From: Allolobophora icterica
Taxonomy: Eukaryota > Annelida > Clitellata > Crassiclitellata > Lumbricidae
Assembly (NCBI GenBank): GCA_963556255.1
Contig: OY744604.1
Location: 72,349,279 to 72,413,278 of the forward strand
Direction: 5' to 3'
DNA length: 64,000 nt
Each line of letters opens with the position of its first letter. Position 1 is the stretch's first letter. Both the position numbers and the translations under genes were made by a program. Positions 1 to 11,117 of the stretch are shown here, one piece after another. The notes beneath the pieces were generated by a model that worked only from the letters and a program-made list of their open reading frames with translations, made no database searches and was not told the origin of the DNA.

Positions 1-322
1 CTAGCACAGAGATTATAGGTCAGACCTTACATTTAGCAGAAAACTGTGGTTGGATTCATAAAGGTCTACCTTTTGAAAGGGGAAATTGGGTGATTTCGCG
101 GAATAGGTCTTTTGATGCCTGTTTATCTCAAACTTAGACTAACTTAGACTGAAGTTATGCGACTTGTGCTTCACGCGTGAACATATAAAGACGTTTAAAT
201 AAAACAATCTATTTGAGTACGGTACGTATAAATTACATACACTCTTTTGATGTTCGTAGTTATTAAAATAGTCGTAAACTCCAAATTTATAAGCTCTACG
301 CCAAAGCTATCCCCTGAGCACC
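1..322. other. Left flank, no gene recognised
   Basis: No coding exon, RNA gene or named repeat is seen. The last 11 bases (312-322, CCCTGAGCACC) are the left copy of a probable target-site duplication of the foldback element that follows. Confidence 0.5.
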
Positions 323-1311
323 GGTTCAGGGGGCTTTCACCTCCGGACGATTCACCTCTAGGGGTATTCACCTCCGGACGTTTCACCTCCGGACGATTCA
401 CCTCTAGGGGCTTTCACCTCTAGGGGCTTTCACCTCTAGGGGCTTTCACCTCTAGGGGCTTTCACCCCTAGGGGCTTTCACCTCCAAATGTAAAATGAGA
501 CCTTTTGAAGAGATTTATTTACGCCGAAAACATAACAGACAACATACAAACTATGAAACTAATTATCACTGAGCAATGAAGTAGATTTCTTATCTAAATT
601 CATTTCTTATGCGCCTATGGTTCTTCTTCTTCTTTATATTCTCTGCCCTTGGGCAAGTTCGTATGACCAGTGACGCCATCTTTCTCGATTCTGTGCCTCC
701 CTTTTCAGTCCACTGTATCCCTCTTCCGTCATCATCCAGTCCAGTAGCATTGTTCTCTGTCTTCCTCGCGCCTTCTTCCCCTCCATTCTTCCCTCAATGA
801 TGTCTTTTAGTAGGTTATGAGACCTATGGTTAATTATGGTTAATTAGGGCATACAGTCACTGGCGCGCGAATTGGTAAGTCCTTATCATCTGCCGTTATC
901 AGGTTATTAGGTGTCTACTTAGCTAGGTTCTAGAAGCTTTCATTGTCTTCTTATCTCAATTCATTTCTTGTGTTCGAAATCTGCTTCATTAATTGCCTAG
1001 TTTGCATGTCGACACTAAGAAATCTACTTCATTGCTTAGTGATAATTAGTTTCATAGTTTGTATGTTGTCTGTTATGTTTTCGGCGTAAATAACTTGCGT
1101 AAATAAATCTCTTCAAAAGGTCTCATTTTACATTTGGAGGTGAAAGCCCCTAGGGGTGAAAGCCCATAGAGGTGAAAGCCCCTAGAGGTGAAAGCCCCTA
1201 GAGGTGAAAGCCCCTAGAGGTGAATCGTCCGGAGGTGAAACGTCCGGAGGTGAAACGTCCGGAGGTGAATACCCCTAGAGGTGAATCGTCCGGAGGTGAA
1301 AGCCCCTGATA
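323..1311. mobile_element. Foldback (TU-like) element with minisatellite arms
   Basis: Two long inverted arms (about 323-593 and 1016-1311) flank a roughly 420-bp unique core. Each arm has an outer part of 15-16 bp tandem units built on CTTTCACCTCTAGGGG and TTCACCTCCGGACGA, and an inner non-repetitive part of about 110 bp that is near identical in reverse complement between arms. The element is bounded by the direct repeat CCCTGAGCACC (312-322 and 1312-1322), taken as a target duplication. Arms with outer tandem repeats and inner unique DNA match the architecture described for sea urchin TU and Drosophila FB elements. No transposase frame is seen in the core, so it is non-autonomous. Confidence 0.7.
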
Positions 1312-1322
1312 CCCTGAGCACC

Positions 1323-1937
1323 ACCTAATTCACGAGCTTTTCGTCATCCCAGTGATGCCAAGCGAAGATCCGAGAACGTTGTTTTTTAGCCACGATAAAT
1401 ATGACCTTTCAGGTTCCTAGAAACATGTCCGGATAAAATAAAAGCATATCTGGAACGGTTACGCCTCGTCAAGTTGCAGCTGAGCAAGTGTCACGGAAGA
1501 CAATGGAATGATAGCGCCACATTGTCGAGGAGGTTAGTAGTTTCTTTATGGTCTTCAGAAGTTCGTTCGAACCCGACCATTAAAATCTCTAATTGTGCGC
1601 AAATAACAATTTTGTGTCAATGCTTAAGTAAGTGTTTCGCATGAATTGATCTTGTAACGCAACAGATTTTCATCTCGTCCGGATATAACACACGCTTTCT
1701 TAGAAAATGTCTCTCTTGAAGAGGCGCTATATAAATTTCCAATTACAACTACAATTACTTATTAAATTTTCAAAATTTTTTATTTCGAATTTTGCGTAAG
1801 AGTGAAAATGCCTACGTTATTCTTGAGCCTATTCACAGAACACTGGGCTCGTGCATAACGCACCATCCTATAAGATACTTATCACAAATTTCAGTAAGGT
1901 AAGAGCAGAATTTCTTAAAATCAAACGTATGAAGAAA
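1323..1937. other. Intergenic DNA with an old LINE 3' end
   Basis: No gene is seen. At about 1713-1745 the motif CTTGAAGAGGCGCTATATAA recurs in near-identical form at the 3' ends of an L2/CR1-type LINE (22201-22510) and of a SINE family in this window, so this is probably an old non-LTR retrotransposon tail in plus orientation. Confidence 0.4.
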
Positions 1938-2214
1938 ATAAAAACGAAATTTTTTTTATTTGAAGTATTTGTCTAAACGTATTCTCAATGCACGTCTCAA
2001 GCAGAATAAGTATTTCAACACAGTTCTACGAAATTAGAGGAAATAGTTACTCAGGTATACGACAGTTACAGGAAAAACGAATAAAAACGAATTTTTTTTA
2101 TTTGAAGTATTTGTCTAAACGAATTCTCAACGCATGTCTCAAACAGAATAAGTATTTCAACACAGTTCTACGACATTAGAGGAAATAGTTACTAAGGTAT
2201 ACGACAGTTACACG
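1938..2214. repeat. Tandem duplication in 3' flank of gene copy 1
   Basis: A segment of about 142 bp occurs twice in tandem (about 1938-2079 and 2080-2214). Shared landmarks are TATTTGAAGTATTTGTCTAA and CACAGTTCTACGA. It lies just beyond the stop codon of gene copy 1, so it may be 3' UTR. Gene copy 2 has its own, separate tandem duplication in the same relative place. Confidence 0.7.
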
Positions 2215-2271
2215 AAACATTGAAGATATTTAATACAAACTATCCATTTCGTCAACATGCATTGGTGTGGT

Positions 2272-5200
2272 TTATGCTTTTGTGAAACAGAAGATAGTTA
2301 AACCATCATAGACAGTAGTAACTACCTCATTTCTTTCGCTATTGTAGTGGAATTCACGGGAGGCATATTGATCCTCAAACAGGTGCGAGAAAGGAAAATC
2401 CAGGAGTTTAAAATCAGAATCTAAAAACTCGATTCTGTTTCTCCATTCATTACGGTCGGGGCGACCGTATAGCAACACGTGTCCATAAATGTCTGTATAA
2501 CAAACATGCGTAGATGCACAAAGTGACGACTGATATTGGCGTAGAATAGTGCCATCCACATCGACCTCCGTTAATTTTGTTTGCTTTCGATCATTACTTG
2601 AAACCAAGAGAAGGTTTCCATTTGATTTTGGGATAATGGCGTCGAAAGACGAAAAATCTGAGGACAACCTCATTTCATGCTGCAAGGAACCATTCGCATT
2701 ATATGTGCTTATGACGGGAGATGAATCGCCCCTTGGACATCTTGACCACCTTGAAAGGATAAAGCTACCATTGGAATTTACGGAAAGAGTAGGATTTGGC
2801 AGCCACATGTCACTAACCAATGTTGAAATTTTAAACTGGTGTCCATCGTCTCTCGCCATGCGCAAGATTGAAACGTGACTATACAGTTTTTTGTTTAATA
2901 TATACAAGCAGTTTGACACGCTGCAAGCTGCTATGTCTTTCGGCCGTATAATTTCTGGTAGCGGAATGACATCTTTCACCTTTGCCAGATTGTTGCGGTC
3001 GCAAACAATAATTTGCACTTGCCCGCAGAGCATAAATATTTCATCTTTCATTGTAGTCACTTTGGAGACGTATGACTGGATCTGAGACTGATGCACAACT
3101 TCCACATGAGTCGTCTTCAGAGCTATAAAGTATTGTTACTCTGTTACACAAATTGCGCAAAATAATGACAAATGTTTTACATATTTTTCTCAAACGGGGA
3201 ACGAAACTTATAGAATACATACATGCATCTTTAATTAATTAATTAATTAATCAGTAGCATTGAGAATCGAACGCAGCAAAAGTGAACAGATTACGAGGAA
3301 ATTAATAACTGGAGTTCTCCAAATTAATGAGGTTGAGCAAAATCTGTTCACTGTTCAATAGTACCACTCTGCAGATATCTAATGCCCGACTGCATTAATC
3401 GCAAACACACAGGAACGAGGGAACACTTTGTGTCCCTTGCCAAGGAATTCCCGCATTTCACCTGCCTGAATACCTTTGTCCAACATATTAATCACCTCTA
3501 CCGCAGCTGTTGCTACCAGCTGCGACAACTCAGGGTATATATCGCTCCTTCTCTCCAAGCTCAGCATCTACACTTGTCCATGCTTCTGTGGTCTCCCGCC
3601 TTGATTACTGTAGCGCCATATGTGATGGGCTTCAAACCTGCCGATTGGGATGCCTTAATCGGGTCCTGCGCAAGGCTGCCAGGCTGGTGAGTCGCATCCC
3701 TAAGTTTGTCTGGGTCGCGGAGTACATGAGGGAGGTGCTCCGTTGACTCCCCTACCCTCAGCGCATTGCATATCGAATCTCTGCATTGGTTTCGGCGGTG
3801 CCTTGAGGGCTTGACTCCCCGTTACTTCCGGGAACTTTGCTGTTCCACTGTAGCTGTCCAGCTTCGTGGCTGAGCTCCTTGTCCCACGCGCGCGGACTGC
3901 TATCCGGCCTTCTCTGTCTACGGCCCAGCGACCTGGAATGGGCTATGAGTAGCGCTGCGCCTTACCCCAATCGATTGCTCTTATCTGTTCCACTGTTGCC
4001 TTAAAACTTTCTTGTTTCACCGGGGTTGGACTGGGAGAGCTCCTGAGTACATAACCTTACCTTGCTATAGACATATATCTGTAATAATAAAAGATCACCA
4101 TTTATAATTATGAGTAATGTACTGATTGTACTCGTTTATGACAACTTAACGTACAAAATTGAAAATGAAAATGGTGGTGGTGACGGTTGTTCCTGAGGAG
4201 TAAATGGTGGTTGTGGTTTGTAGTGTTAGTGGTGGTGGTTTGTGGTTGTGGGTTGTGTTGGTGGTCTGTGGTGCTAGGTTTGGTGTTGGCGGCTGCGAAA
4301 AAGACAAAAGAATTTATTGTAGATCTAATGCTAAACCCTTTCAAGCTAACGTGTGTGTCTAGCGTTTAAAAATATGCTGTGTGTTTGTGTGTGGTCAGGT
4401 ATGCGCGCAGAAACTTCAAAAAAGCGCCATCAGTACCTCATAAAAGGGCTCCGCACTTGCTTAAATAGCGTCAAAGTTACGGGTTTATTTATTACGGGTT
4501 TATTTGCTAGCCGAAATATTCAGAAAACTAATAAAGGTTGAGAGAGCAAAGATTTGGACGTTAGAAAAACACTGCTACAGAACGATGCGACAACTAGGCT
4601 GGTTACAACCTAAAACATCCAGTGGTGCTGGATTAATATTAAACAGAAAGATAAAAGCGTGATATTAAGAAGTACGGACGGCAATATATCAGCCTAATTT
4701 GTGAATACAGATGACTTGTGAGCAATTTGAATTCTCGTGCTAACTTAAGATTTAGCACTGTCCGTAATTCTACTCTCAGGTCTTCGTTTAGAGCACTCAT
4801 CAAATTAAGCGACATTTATCATTAATGAACTAACCGTCTAGAGTCCTGTGGAGTTCATTTCGGAAGAAGTTGGTCCCAAGAATGTCGCTCCATTGGGAAC
4901 AGACAGTTCTGAGTCTACTTATCACAAGATCTGCCTTCTCCTTCCACACACTTTTGTCCAGCGTCATACTTGTCACTTCCATGACTACGGCTTTAATGAG
5001 GATGCACTCAAATAGCTCGTACGGTAGATCTTGCAGCTACAGCAAAAGTTATCAAATCTGTTTAAACACTTAATTAAAACGCCTCAGCATGAAGTCAACA
5101 AAATGGAAGGATCTTTAAGATCCGTAAACACCACAGAAACCCAAATAAAGGAGGCTTCCGAGCAAAAACTTTCGTTGACAGGCTAAGGTCACTTAAACGT

Positions 5201-7019
5201 GACGAGAAAATCCATGTAGACTCAGTATCATTGGACATTCTTTTTATTTCACAGTTGACGCTGGTTAAGGGGCGTGTCCAGAAGTCAAGAAGGGGCTTAA
5301 GGGGCCATCCATATATTACGTACGCATGGAGGGGTGGAGGGGTGTAACCGAAATGCATGTGCTTGCGTATGCTTGTCTACTTATAATGTACGTACGCAAA
5401 TTGATTGACCTTCAAGTGAGCTAGAGTTCGGTCTTTCCAGCTATCTGGTACTATCAGAGAAGTAGGACTGTGTGAGAGGTGTCACTTGTATGCCACCTTA
5501 CCTCTGAACGCTATTATTAACTATCACACAACTCAACAGTGAGTCCATGGATTACTCATCCTTCAATCTGGCCTAAAGTGCAGACAATCGCTGCCTGGAC
5601 ACATTCTGCAGCTGGTCTTAGGGGGTGGGGTGCGTCAACTGTACGTACGCAGGTGGGAGGGGGGGTGGAAAAAAGTGCGCGTGCGAACAGGGTGGGGGAG
5701 GGGTCCAATTTTCCAGGATTTTTGCGTACGTAATATATGGATGACCCTAAACAGGCCGTACCTATCTGGGCCAACTTGTTTGCTTCGAATCCACATAAAA
5801 GCTTCCTATTTTGCGATATTAGGCCCAATGTGTAATTCATTCCAATTAGTTACTGTTTTAAACCAATTTTGACCAGGTTCCTTCGAAGATTGCACTGATT
5901 AGTGACAAAGTACCTACACAGACTTTTCACTCAGTGTTAAAAGCCGCAATAGTAGAATCACATAACGAACGCAACCAAAACTATGAATAAACCGGGGCTC
6001 ACTTAAATAATACTTCGCCAAGACGTTTGTGGACTGCATAGTCCACTTTTTCTTAGGATACGATGCATTTTATCGATAAAATGGTGTCTCTGTGTAAAGT
6101 GCTGATGAAACTGTTCGACTCGCGAAACATGTAGGATAGAAAATGTCGGCCTATATACCACCCTATTCAAAGCAATTCAAAAAGTTTGGATATAAAGAAC
6201 ATTTACGCCTATATCTTGCATTTTAAGACAATGTAGCTTACCGTTGTATCATTCGACAACGTCAGCTTTGAACGTTTAGCATTCTCATCTTCTTGGAATT
6301 CCGCTACAAGAAAAAGGAATGCAATTATTTCAAAGTACAACTGGTGTATAGAATTCTATGCCACAATCGAGACAAATAATCGGGTAATCCTGGGAACGGC
6401 GGTCGTAAATTCCGCAACACTGTTCTTTATATTTTATAACAAAATTCAAACACCTTATGTATGTATGTATGTATGACATGTATGTATGTAGGTATGTATG
6501 TATCTATGCATGCATGTATGTATGTATGTATGTATCTATGCATGTATGTATGTATGTATGTATGTATGTATGTATGTATGCATACATGTATGTATGTATG
6601 CATGTATGTATGTATGTATGTATCTATAAGTAAGACAATAATTAAGGCCTGGCACACTCGCCCACTACCACACAATATAAAAAACAATGTTTCGGAATTT
6701 ACGACCGCCGTTCCCAGGATTACCAATAATCGTTTTGCAGTATTACGAGGCTTTGTAGTTTAACCATGCACAGAGCTGATCGCGTCGTGTACCTGTACGT
6801 TATTGAATTATATATACACAGATGGAAACTGGTTTGGCTATGTAGTTCTGACTAGCACTATACCAAGTGTTCCGAAAAAATGAGCGCTGATTGAGTCGTT
6901 GAAACGAGAAATCACTGCAAAGCCTACTATTAAATACTTCCTTGTATTAACTTACAATCTGAGCCTCCGTTTTTTTGCTTGTCATCGCTCAATTCAGGTG
7001 ATGTTCGTTTCTTCGGCAT
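2272..7019 (-). CDS. F-box/beta-propeller protein, copy 1 (4 exons, intact)
   Basis: The spliced model has exons 7019-6956, 6303-6242, 5036-4835 and 3122-2272. All have AG acceptors and GT donors, with phases 1, 0 and 1; 1179 coding bases give 392 aa. Exon 1 starts MPKKRTSPE and is basic and acidic. Exon 2 carries another basic patch (NAKRSKL), so nuclear location is possible. Exon 3 resembles an F-box: LPYELFECIL near its start and RTVCSQW about 40 residues on. Exon 4 has repeated blade-like segments (NGNLLLVSS, LTEVDVDGTILRQY, NSERNEVVTTVYDG), as in NHL/WD-type propellers. F-box/propeller proteins usually act as substrate receptors of SCF ubiquitin ligases, which is inferred here. Exon 3 is 6 bp shorter than in the paralogs because its donor end lacks two codons. 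Introns hold a LINE piece and two MITEs. It is the most divergent copy and the frame is intact. Confidence 0.82.
3475..4060 (+). mobile_element. LINE ORF2 C-terminal fragment (CR1/L2/Jockey type)
   Basis: Broken plus-strand frames read like the region after the reverse transcriptase palm of a non-LTR retrotransposon: a VVSRLDYCSAI-like segment, then RVLRKAARLVSRI, RIAYRISALV and a WNG segment followed by LKTFLFHRGW. Several stops and frameshifts show it is dead. It lies in intron 3 of gene copy 1, in the opposite orientation to the gene. The clade is uncertain. Confidence 0.7.
4165..4300. repeat. (TGG)n-rich low-complexity tract
   Basis: Imperfect GTG/TGG repeats lie in intron 3 of copy 1. 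Similar GTG-rich tracts sit at the matching place in the other gene copies (18496-18863, about 28010-28065, 39280-39360 and 52030-52110), so the seed is ancestral to the array. Confidence 0.75.
5301..5747. mobile_element. PIF/Harbinger-like MITE
   Basis: The terminal inverted repeats are GGGGCCATCCATATATTACG and, read from the right, GGGTCATCCATATATTACG, both continuing into TACGC. They are flanked by TAA (5298-5300 and 5748-5750). A 3-bp TAA target and GGG-type ends fit PIF/Harbinger elements. The interior is G-rich and has no transposase. The element lies in intron 2 of gene copy 1; the corresponding intron site in copies 3 to 5 is empty. Confidence 0.6.
6383..6724. mobile_element. MITE with 8-bp target duplication and internal (TATG)n
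   Basis: The terminal inverted repeats begin GGTAATCCTGGGAACGGCGG at both ends and run for about 58 bp. AATAATCG is duplicated on the two sides (6375-6382 and 6725-6732). The middle, 6457-6626, is an almost pure (TATG)n array. An 8-bp duplication fits hAT-like or P-like transposases. It lies in intron 1 of gene copy 1, and copies 2 to 5 lack it at the matching position. Confidence 0.72.
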
Positions 7020-7176
7020 GTCTTAAATGCTGAGATCAACATCAATGTTCAAGAACACTTCTTTCGATTTTCGGTATTTGAATAACAAATTCAAACAGTG
7101 CGATTGCAGAAGTAAACCGCCTACGACAAAAGTTTAAATATAAGCTTCTACAGAAACGACGCCTTAACGGGAATTA

Positions 7177-7200
7177 TGACGTCTCGAAACTGTGACGTCA
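7177..7200 (-). promoter_or_regulatory. CRE-like palindrome upstream of copy 1
   Basis: TGACGTCA at 7193-7200 lies 174 bp upstream of the copy 1 start codon, next to a half-matching TGACGTCT at 7177-7184. The full palindrome recurs upstream of all five visible first exons, so it is a candidate ATF/CREB-type promoter element. The binding protein is inferred from the consensus only. Confidence 0.55.
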
Positions 7201-7289
7201 CAAGTCGTTCAGGTCCAACATTTCGTATTAAGTTAGTAGTAAATTAAGGAAGTAAGTAAGAAAGTATGTATTTATATTCTTTATTATCA

Positions 7290-7890
7290 TCATCATCAGG
7301 ATCCGTGGGCCGAAGGCCCGTAGGTGTCCAATGCATGATCTATCAGTTTTTTCCAAAGTCCCCGGGATTGTGCTAATATTCTTAAGTTGTGCAGATCTTG
7401 TTTACACCAATCTTTGATTTCGTCTGTCCACTCTCTGTTGGGTCTGCCCCTCCGCCCATTTCCATCCATAGTTCCCATCATCACGGTTTTTATTTTTCTA
7501 TTGTCATCCATTCTACATATATGCCCAAATAGACTTAGTTTTCTCTTCATTATTGTTTACATTAGATCTTTCTTTATATTCAGTCTTCTTCGAACCTCCA
7601 AATTTGTCACCTTCATTGTCCAATTTAGGTGTAGTATCTTCTATAGGCTAGCAGTATATTTCAAATGCCAATATTTTATCCTGGTCCGTCTGTTTAATTT
7701 TCCATGATTTACAGGCATAAGAGCTGTGCTAAACACACATGCTTTTAAGATATTTAATTTGGTCTTGTAACTGATTTGTTTGGTTTTCCATATGGAGTTT
7801 AGTCCTGCCATGACTCCCTTTGCCTTTGCTATTCTTGCCTTTATGTCCCTTGTGCAATCATTATTCCGTGTTAGCAAACTGCCTAAGTAC
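7290..7890 (-). mobile_element. RTE-like LINE, C-terminal fragment
   Basis: Minus-strand frames contain LLTRNNDCTRDIKARIAKAK and LNILKACVFSTAL, then after a frameshift KRKLSLFGHICRMDD, GRRGRPNREWTDEIKDW and LHNLRILAQSRGLWKKL. This order is typical of the C-terminal part of RTE and related endonuclease/reverse transcriptase LINEs. The 3' end has a GGGCCTTCGGCCC hairpin and a short (TGA)n tail. It is 5' truncated and frameshifted. Confidence 0.75.
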
Positions 7891-8497
7891 TAAGACTATT
7901 CTTAATTATACCAACTGCAGAACCGCACTTTGGTGTGCATGCATCTAAGCAGTATAATTATAACACGCATTGCTACTATCAGTGTTGGATATTAGTCAAA
8001 TAGTAAATAGTGTTATTTAAATATTAATTAAATAGTTCGAAATTATTCACTAACTATTTGAAATAGCTATGTAGAAGGACCTATTGAAATAGTATTTAAA
8101 TATTATGTTCATATTGACTACTCATTGTCAAATAAATAGTAAACCACTGGTTGGTCTATATATACAGAAATAAATTTAAATTCCATCCACTGCTCCTGTA
8201 GAGAGACTATTCATTAAAGCAGCACTTATTCTCACCAAGAAAAGAATCGTTCATCCGATGAAAGTTTTTGAACAGGTCCGCTTACTTGAAGTTAACCAGA
8301 ACTACTAACTGAATATTAATACAGTAGAACATTGCAAGCTTTCTAGACAATTATCTGTTACTGAATCCGATAATAATAGCTAAATAGTTTTAACAGCCGT
8401 GTGGCAGGCCCTATTTTATAATTGAACACACATATATTTACTGATTTAAATACTATTTGCATAGTTTCCTGTAGGTAAGAAGAACAAGAAGAAGAAG
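7891..8497. other. AT-rich DNA, no gene seen
   Basis: The stretch is very AT-rich, with many ATAGTTA/AAATAGT-type words between 7985 and 8160. No exon, tRNA or element boundary could be supported. Confidence 0.4.
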
Positions 8498-8503
8498 AAG
8501 AAC

Positions 8504-8580
<77 letters not shown>

Positions 8581-8852
8581 TAAAAATAATAATAATAATA
8601 AAGATGGTAGCTCAGTGGTAAGTTCGGCGCCTTGTGACCGGAAGGTTGCAGGTTCGAATCCCACTCTAGCCGCTGCGTACGGACCTTGGGCAAGTCCTTC
8701 ACTCGCAATTGCTCGTGGCGCTTCAGCGTGAAAATTCCGGCACAGTATACCAATGCTGTAGTCGGGAGCGCGGAGCGCCTCTGAGTAGTAGTTGACTTCA
8801 TATAGAGTCGCTATAGAAATATCCGGAATAATAAAAAATAATAATAATAATG

Positions 8853-8932
<80 letters not shown>

Positions 8933-8935
8933 CTT
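8498..8935 (+). mobile_element. tRNA-derived SINE (family 1) between (AAT)n arrays
   Basis: The SINE body is about 8603-8835. It has a pol III A box (TAGCTCAGTGGTAAG), a B box (GGTTCGAATCC), a central block GGACCTTGGGCAAGTCCTTC, and a 3' part with GAGCGCCTCTGAGTAGTAG and CTATAGAAATATCCGGAATA. It ends in (TAA)n. Long (AAT)n arrays lie on both sides (8498-8600 and 8840-8932). The 3' part resembles the end of a LINE present at 22201-22510, which suggests that LINE type supplies the retrotransposition machinery. Minus-strand copies occur at 28981-29228 and 53533-53738. Confidence 0.82.
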
Positions 8936-10198
8936 TTTCTTTAATTAAGCGCCTGCAAATGCACTGCGCTGTGCAGTGAACATACATATAGTAGAAACGG
9001 CAGCCACGCAGGGCGTCTTACATACATGTATACAGTAGAAGCACATGATAACAGTTTTACAGGAGTCGAATATAACTGTTTATGCAGCAGGCAACATACG
9101 GCGCCAAACAAGGCCTACTATTCATTTAACCACCGCCGCCACCTACTGAGTGGAAGGCTGAATAAACCTTACGGGTGTCTACGGGGTTCGATCTTGGTAC
9201 CTACTGCTCTTCACGCCAGTGTGTTATCCGTTTTCTGATTTGTCCCAGTAGTTTGGGTGATTTGTCCCAGTAGTTTTCCCAGGTAATACTCTACTTTTAA
9301 TGCTATATTACGTTTAATATTATATTATTAACTTTCTAATTCGAAATATTCAACGAATTAAACATTATCTGAAAATCGAATCGATGCACGCCATAAATAC
9401 ATAAATAGTTGACACGTGAGACACAAGTCTACCTATATCTCTGGGACCGGTGCACACTTTAGTCGTTTCTGGCAACCAATGGCTGTTTACTTACTGTTGG
9501 CTGCCATGATGTCAGTGGCTCCACATTTTATACAAGTAGAACGAGTGATCTGTCACTATTTGAGAATGAGCCATCGACTGTCTATGTCTTTGGATACCGT
9601 TAATGATCGGTTATTGATGTCACTCAATGGAGTGGGTACTGCATATTTTGACCCAAATGCGGACATTTACGCTACGCAGTTCTACGCGCACAAGTTTTGC
9701 CACAGTATCCTGATCTTACAATCTGGGAAGTTGTGACCGGACTCGCTCTCGTTTAAAACAGTAATATAATAGCTGACTAGTACTATAGCTACGTTCAATA
9801 AGGGTCCACTCACCAAGCGAACATTTATAGAATGGTAGGCCTACTTCTATTCCTTGCGTATCTAAATTAAAAAATAAAGTTGGATGTGTTTGCTGAAGTT
9901 AAAGCTATCATTGTTTGTTTCAGCTGCAGCTCCTCCACTGGGTTACAGTCACACAGCCTGTCCGGGGGCGGCGATCCCGGGGGGTCGAGGGGACAAGACC
10001 CCCATCTTTAACAGTGGGGGACACAGCAGTGACAGCATACAGTTGTCCTCCCCCTAATTGTAAAGAAACACCAAAAAAGTTTTGAAAAATTTTCGCGCTC
10101 TCGCGTCAACAAAATTTTCACATATTTTGACTAGATCTCTTCAAAGTGTCCCGTGTCCCCCACCTGTCAAACAAGATCGCCGTCTCTGAGCCTGTCAC
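8936..10198. other. Intergenic DNA, no gene recognised
   Basis: A frame at 9416-9736 has no recognisable domain, and I do not call it. From about 9960 the sequence becomes G-rich and holds a piece of another repeat (GGGGGACACAGCAGTGACAG area). The LTR element inserted at the right end of this piece; the 5-bp target GTCAC is at 10194-10198. Confidence 0.4.
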
Positions 10199-10926
10199 TG
10201 TCGCAATCGAAGGTCGCCACTGTCGTGTGTTTGTCGTGTGTTGATGTCGACCCTCGACTGCTTGTTCTTTTACTTGCACTTTTATTTAACGTGCCTAACT
10301 TTTCTATAGAAGATTCACGACGCACTTTGTTTAATTAATAAATGAATTTAATTAAAGAAACAAATATATATACACTAACTCTACGGGAACTTCCACGTAG
10401 TATTAAAGCGTTTAGATATTAAATCGGACTATCTCAAATGTTGCTTCGTACCGCCTAACTACAGATCGTTCTTTCGCGTCAGTCTCTGAATCTGACGGAC
10501 TAATACTCTGCCGCCGCCGCTGGTCGCTCCTCTCGATGTTGTTCGCTCGACCGATGTTCACGCGTCGCCCTCGTCAGTAGTACAAGTCCCGTATTCTCCT
10601 TTTCCTTCCGTTAAGTAGGAACTTCAGCGTGCATCGGTCAGCCCCCTCCCCACGTCAAGCTATCGTCAATTAGTGTCAGATTGCTCCTCGAGACGCGGGT
10701 CGTCGCTCGCCTGCAGCGCGGGCGGTGTCTGGTTACACCATAGCCGCGAGGTGTCCTATTACACCTTGGCTGTGTGGTGTCCGATTACACCTCGGCCTCG
10801 CTGCCTTCATTGTTGACCAAGTGGAGACTGGCTTTCGTCCGTCATCATTCTATCTCGACCACCAACGACGCCTCCATCGTGATGATGATGATATCTCGTC
10901 GTTGTCGTCGATCTCCTCACGCGACA
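10199..10926 (-). repeat. 3' LTR of the Gypsy-like element
   Basis: This 728-bp direct repeat of 13496-14223 begins TGTCGCGTGAGG and ends CGATTGCGACA in the sense of the element. It differs from its partner at one visible base. The U3 part holds three spaced palindromes, listed separately. Confidence 0.93.
10724..10791. promoter_or_regulatory. Three 16-bp palindromes at 26-bp spacing in the LTR
   Basis: GGTGTCTGGTTACACC (10724), GGTGTCCTATTACACC (10750) and GGTGTCCGATTACACC (10776) share the half-sites GGTGTC and TTACACC and are spaced exactly 26 bp apart. The same trio is in the other LTR at 14021, 14047 and 14073. In the element's sense they lie 135 to 200 bp into U3, where enhancers are expected, so they may bind a dimeric factor. 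Confidence 0.6.
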
Positions 10927-10937
10927 CCTCCCTTCCC
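10927..10937 (-). other. Polypurine tract of the LTR element
   Basis: Read on the minus strand this is GGGAAGGGAGG, directly next to the 3' LTR. That is the expected place and composition for the plus-strand primer of an LTR retrotransposon. Confidence 0.7.
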
Positions 10938-11117
10938 GGGGAGGACAAAGCCAGTCATTGGTTCGCCTCCCGGCTGAGAATGATGTCGTTCCCTCCGCCG
11001 ATTTCCTCCAGACCATGTCCTCGTGGTTCCCATGAAAATTACAAAATAACAGCACAGTTAGTAATTATTATTTACAGTTGTCGCGGTGCCTTACATGATA
11101 GTCCGCCTTCTCCTCAA

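Noticed and set aside
400..480. Possible CRISPR-like array (regular 15-16 bp units)
   Set aside because: There are no spacers, the units are contiguous, and they form the arm of a eukaryotic foldback element.
8603..8675. Functional tRNA gene suggested by A and B boxes
   Set aside because: No cloverleaf with a proper acceptor stem could be drawn; the tail and copies elsewhere show it is a SINE head.
9416..9736. 106-codon plus-strand frame
   Set aside because: It has no known motif, no splice context and no second copy for comparison.
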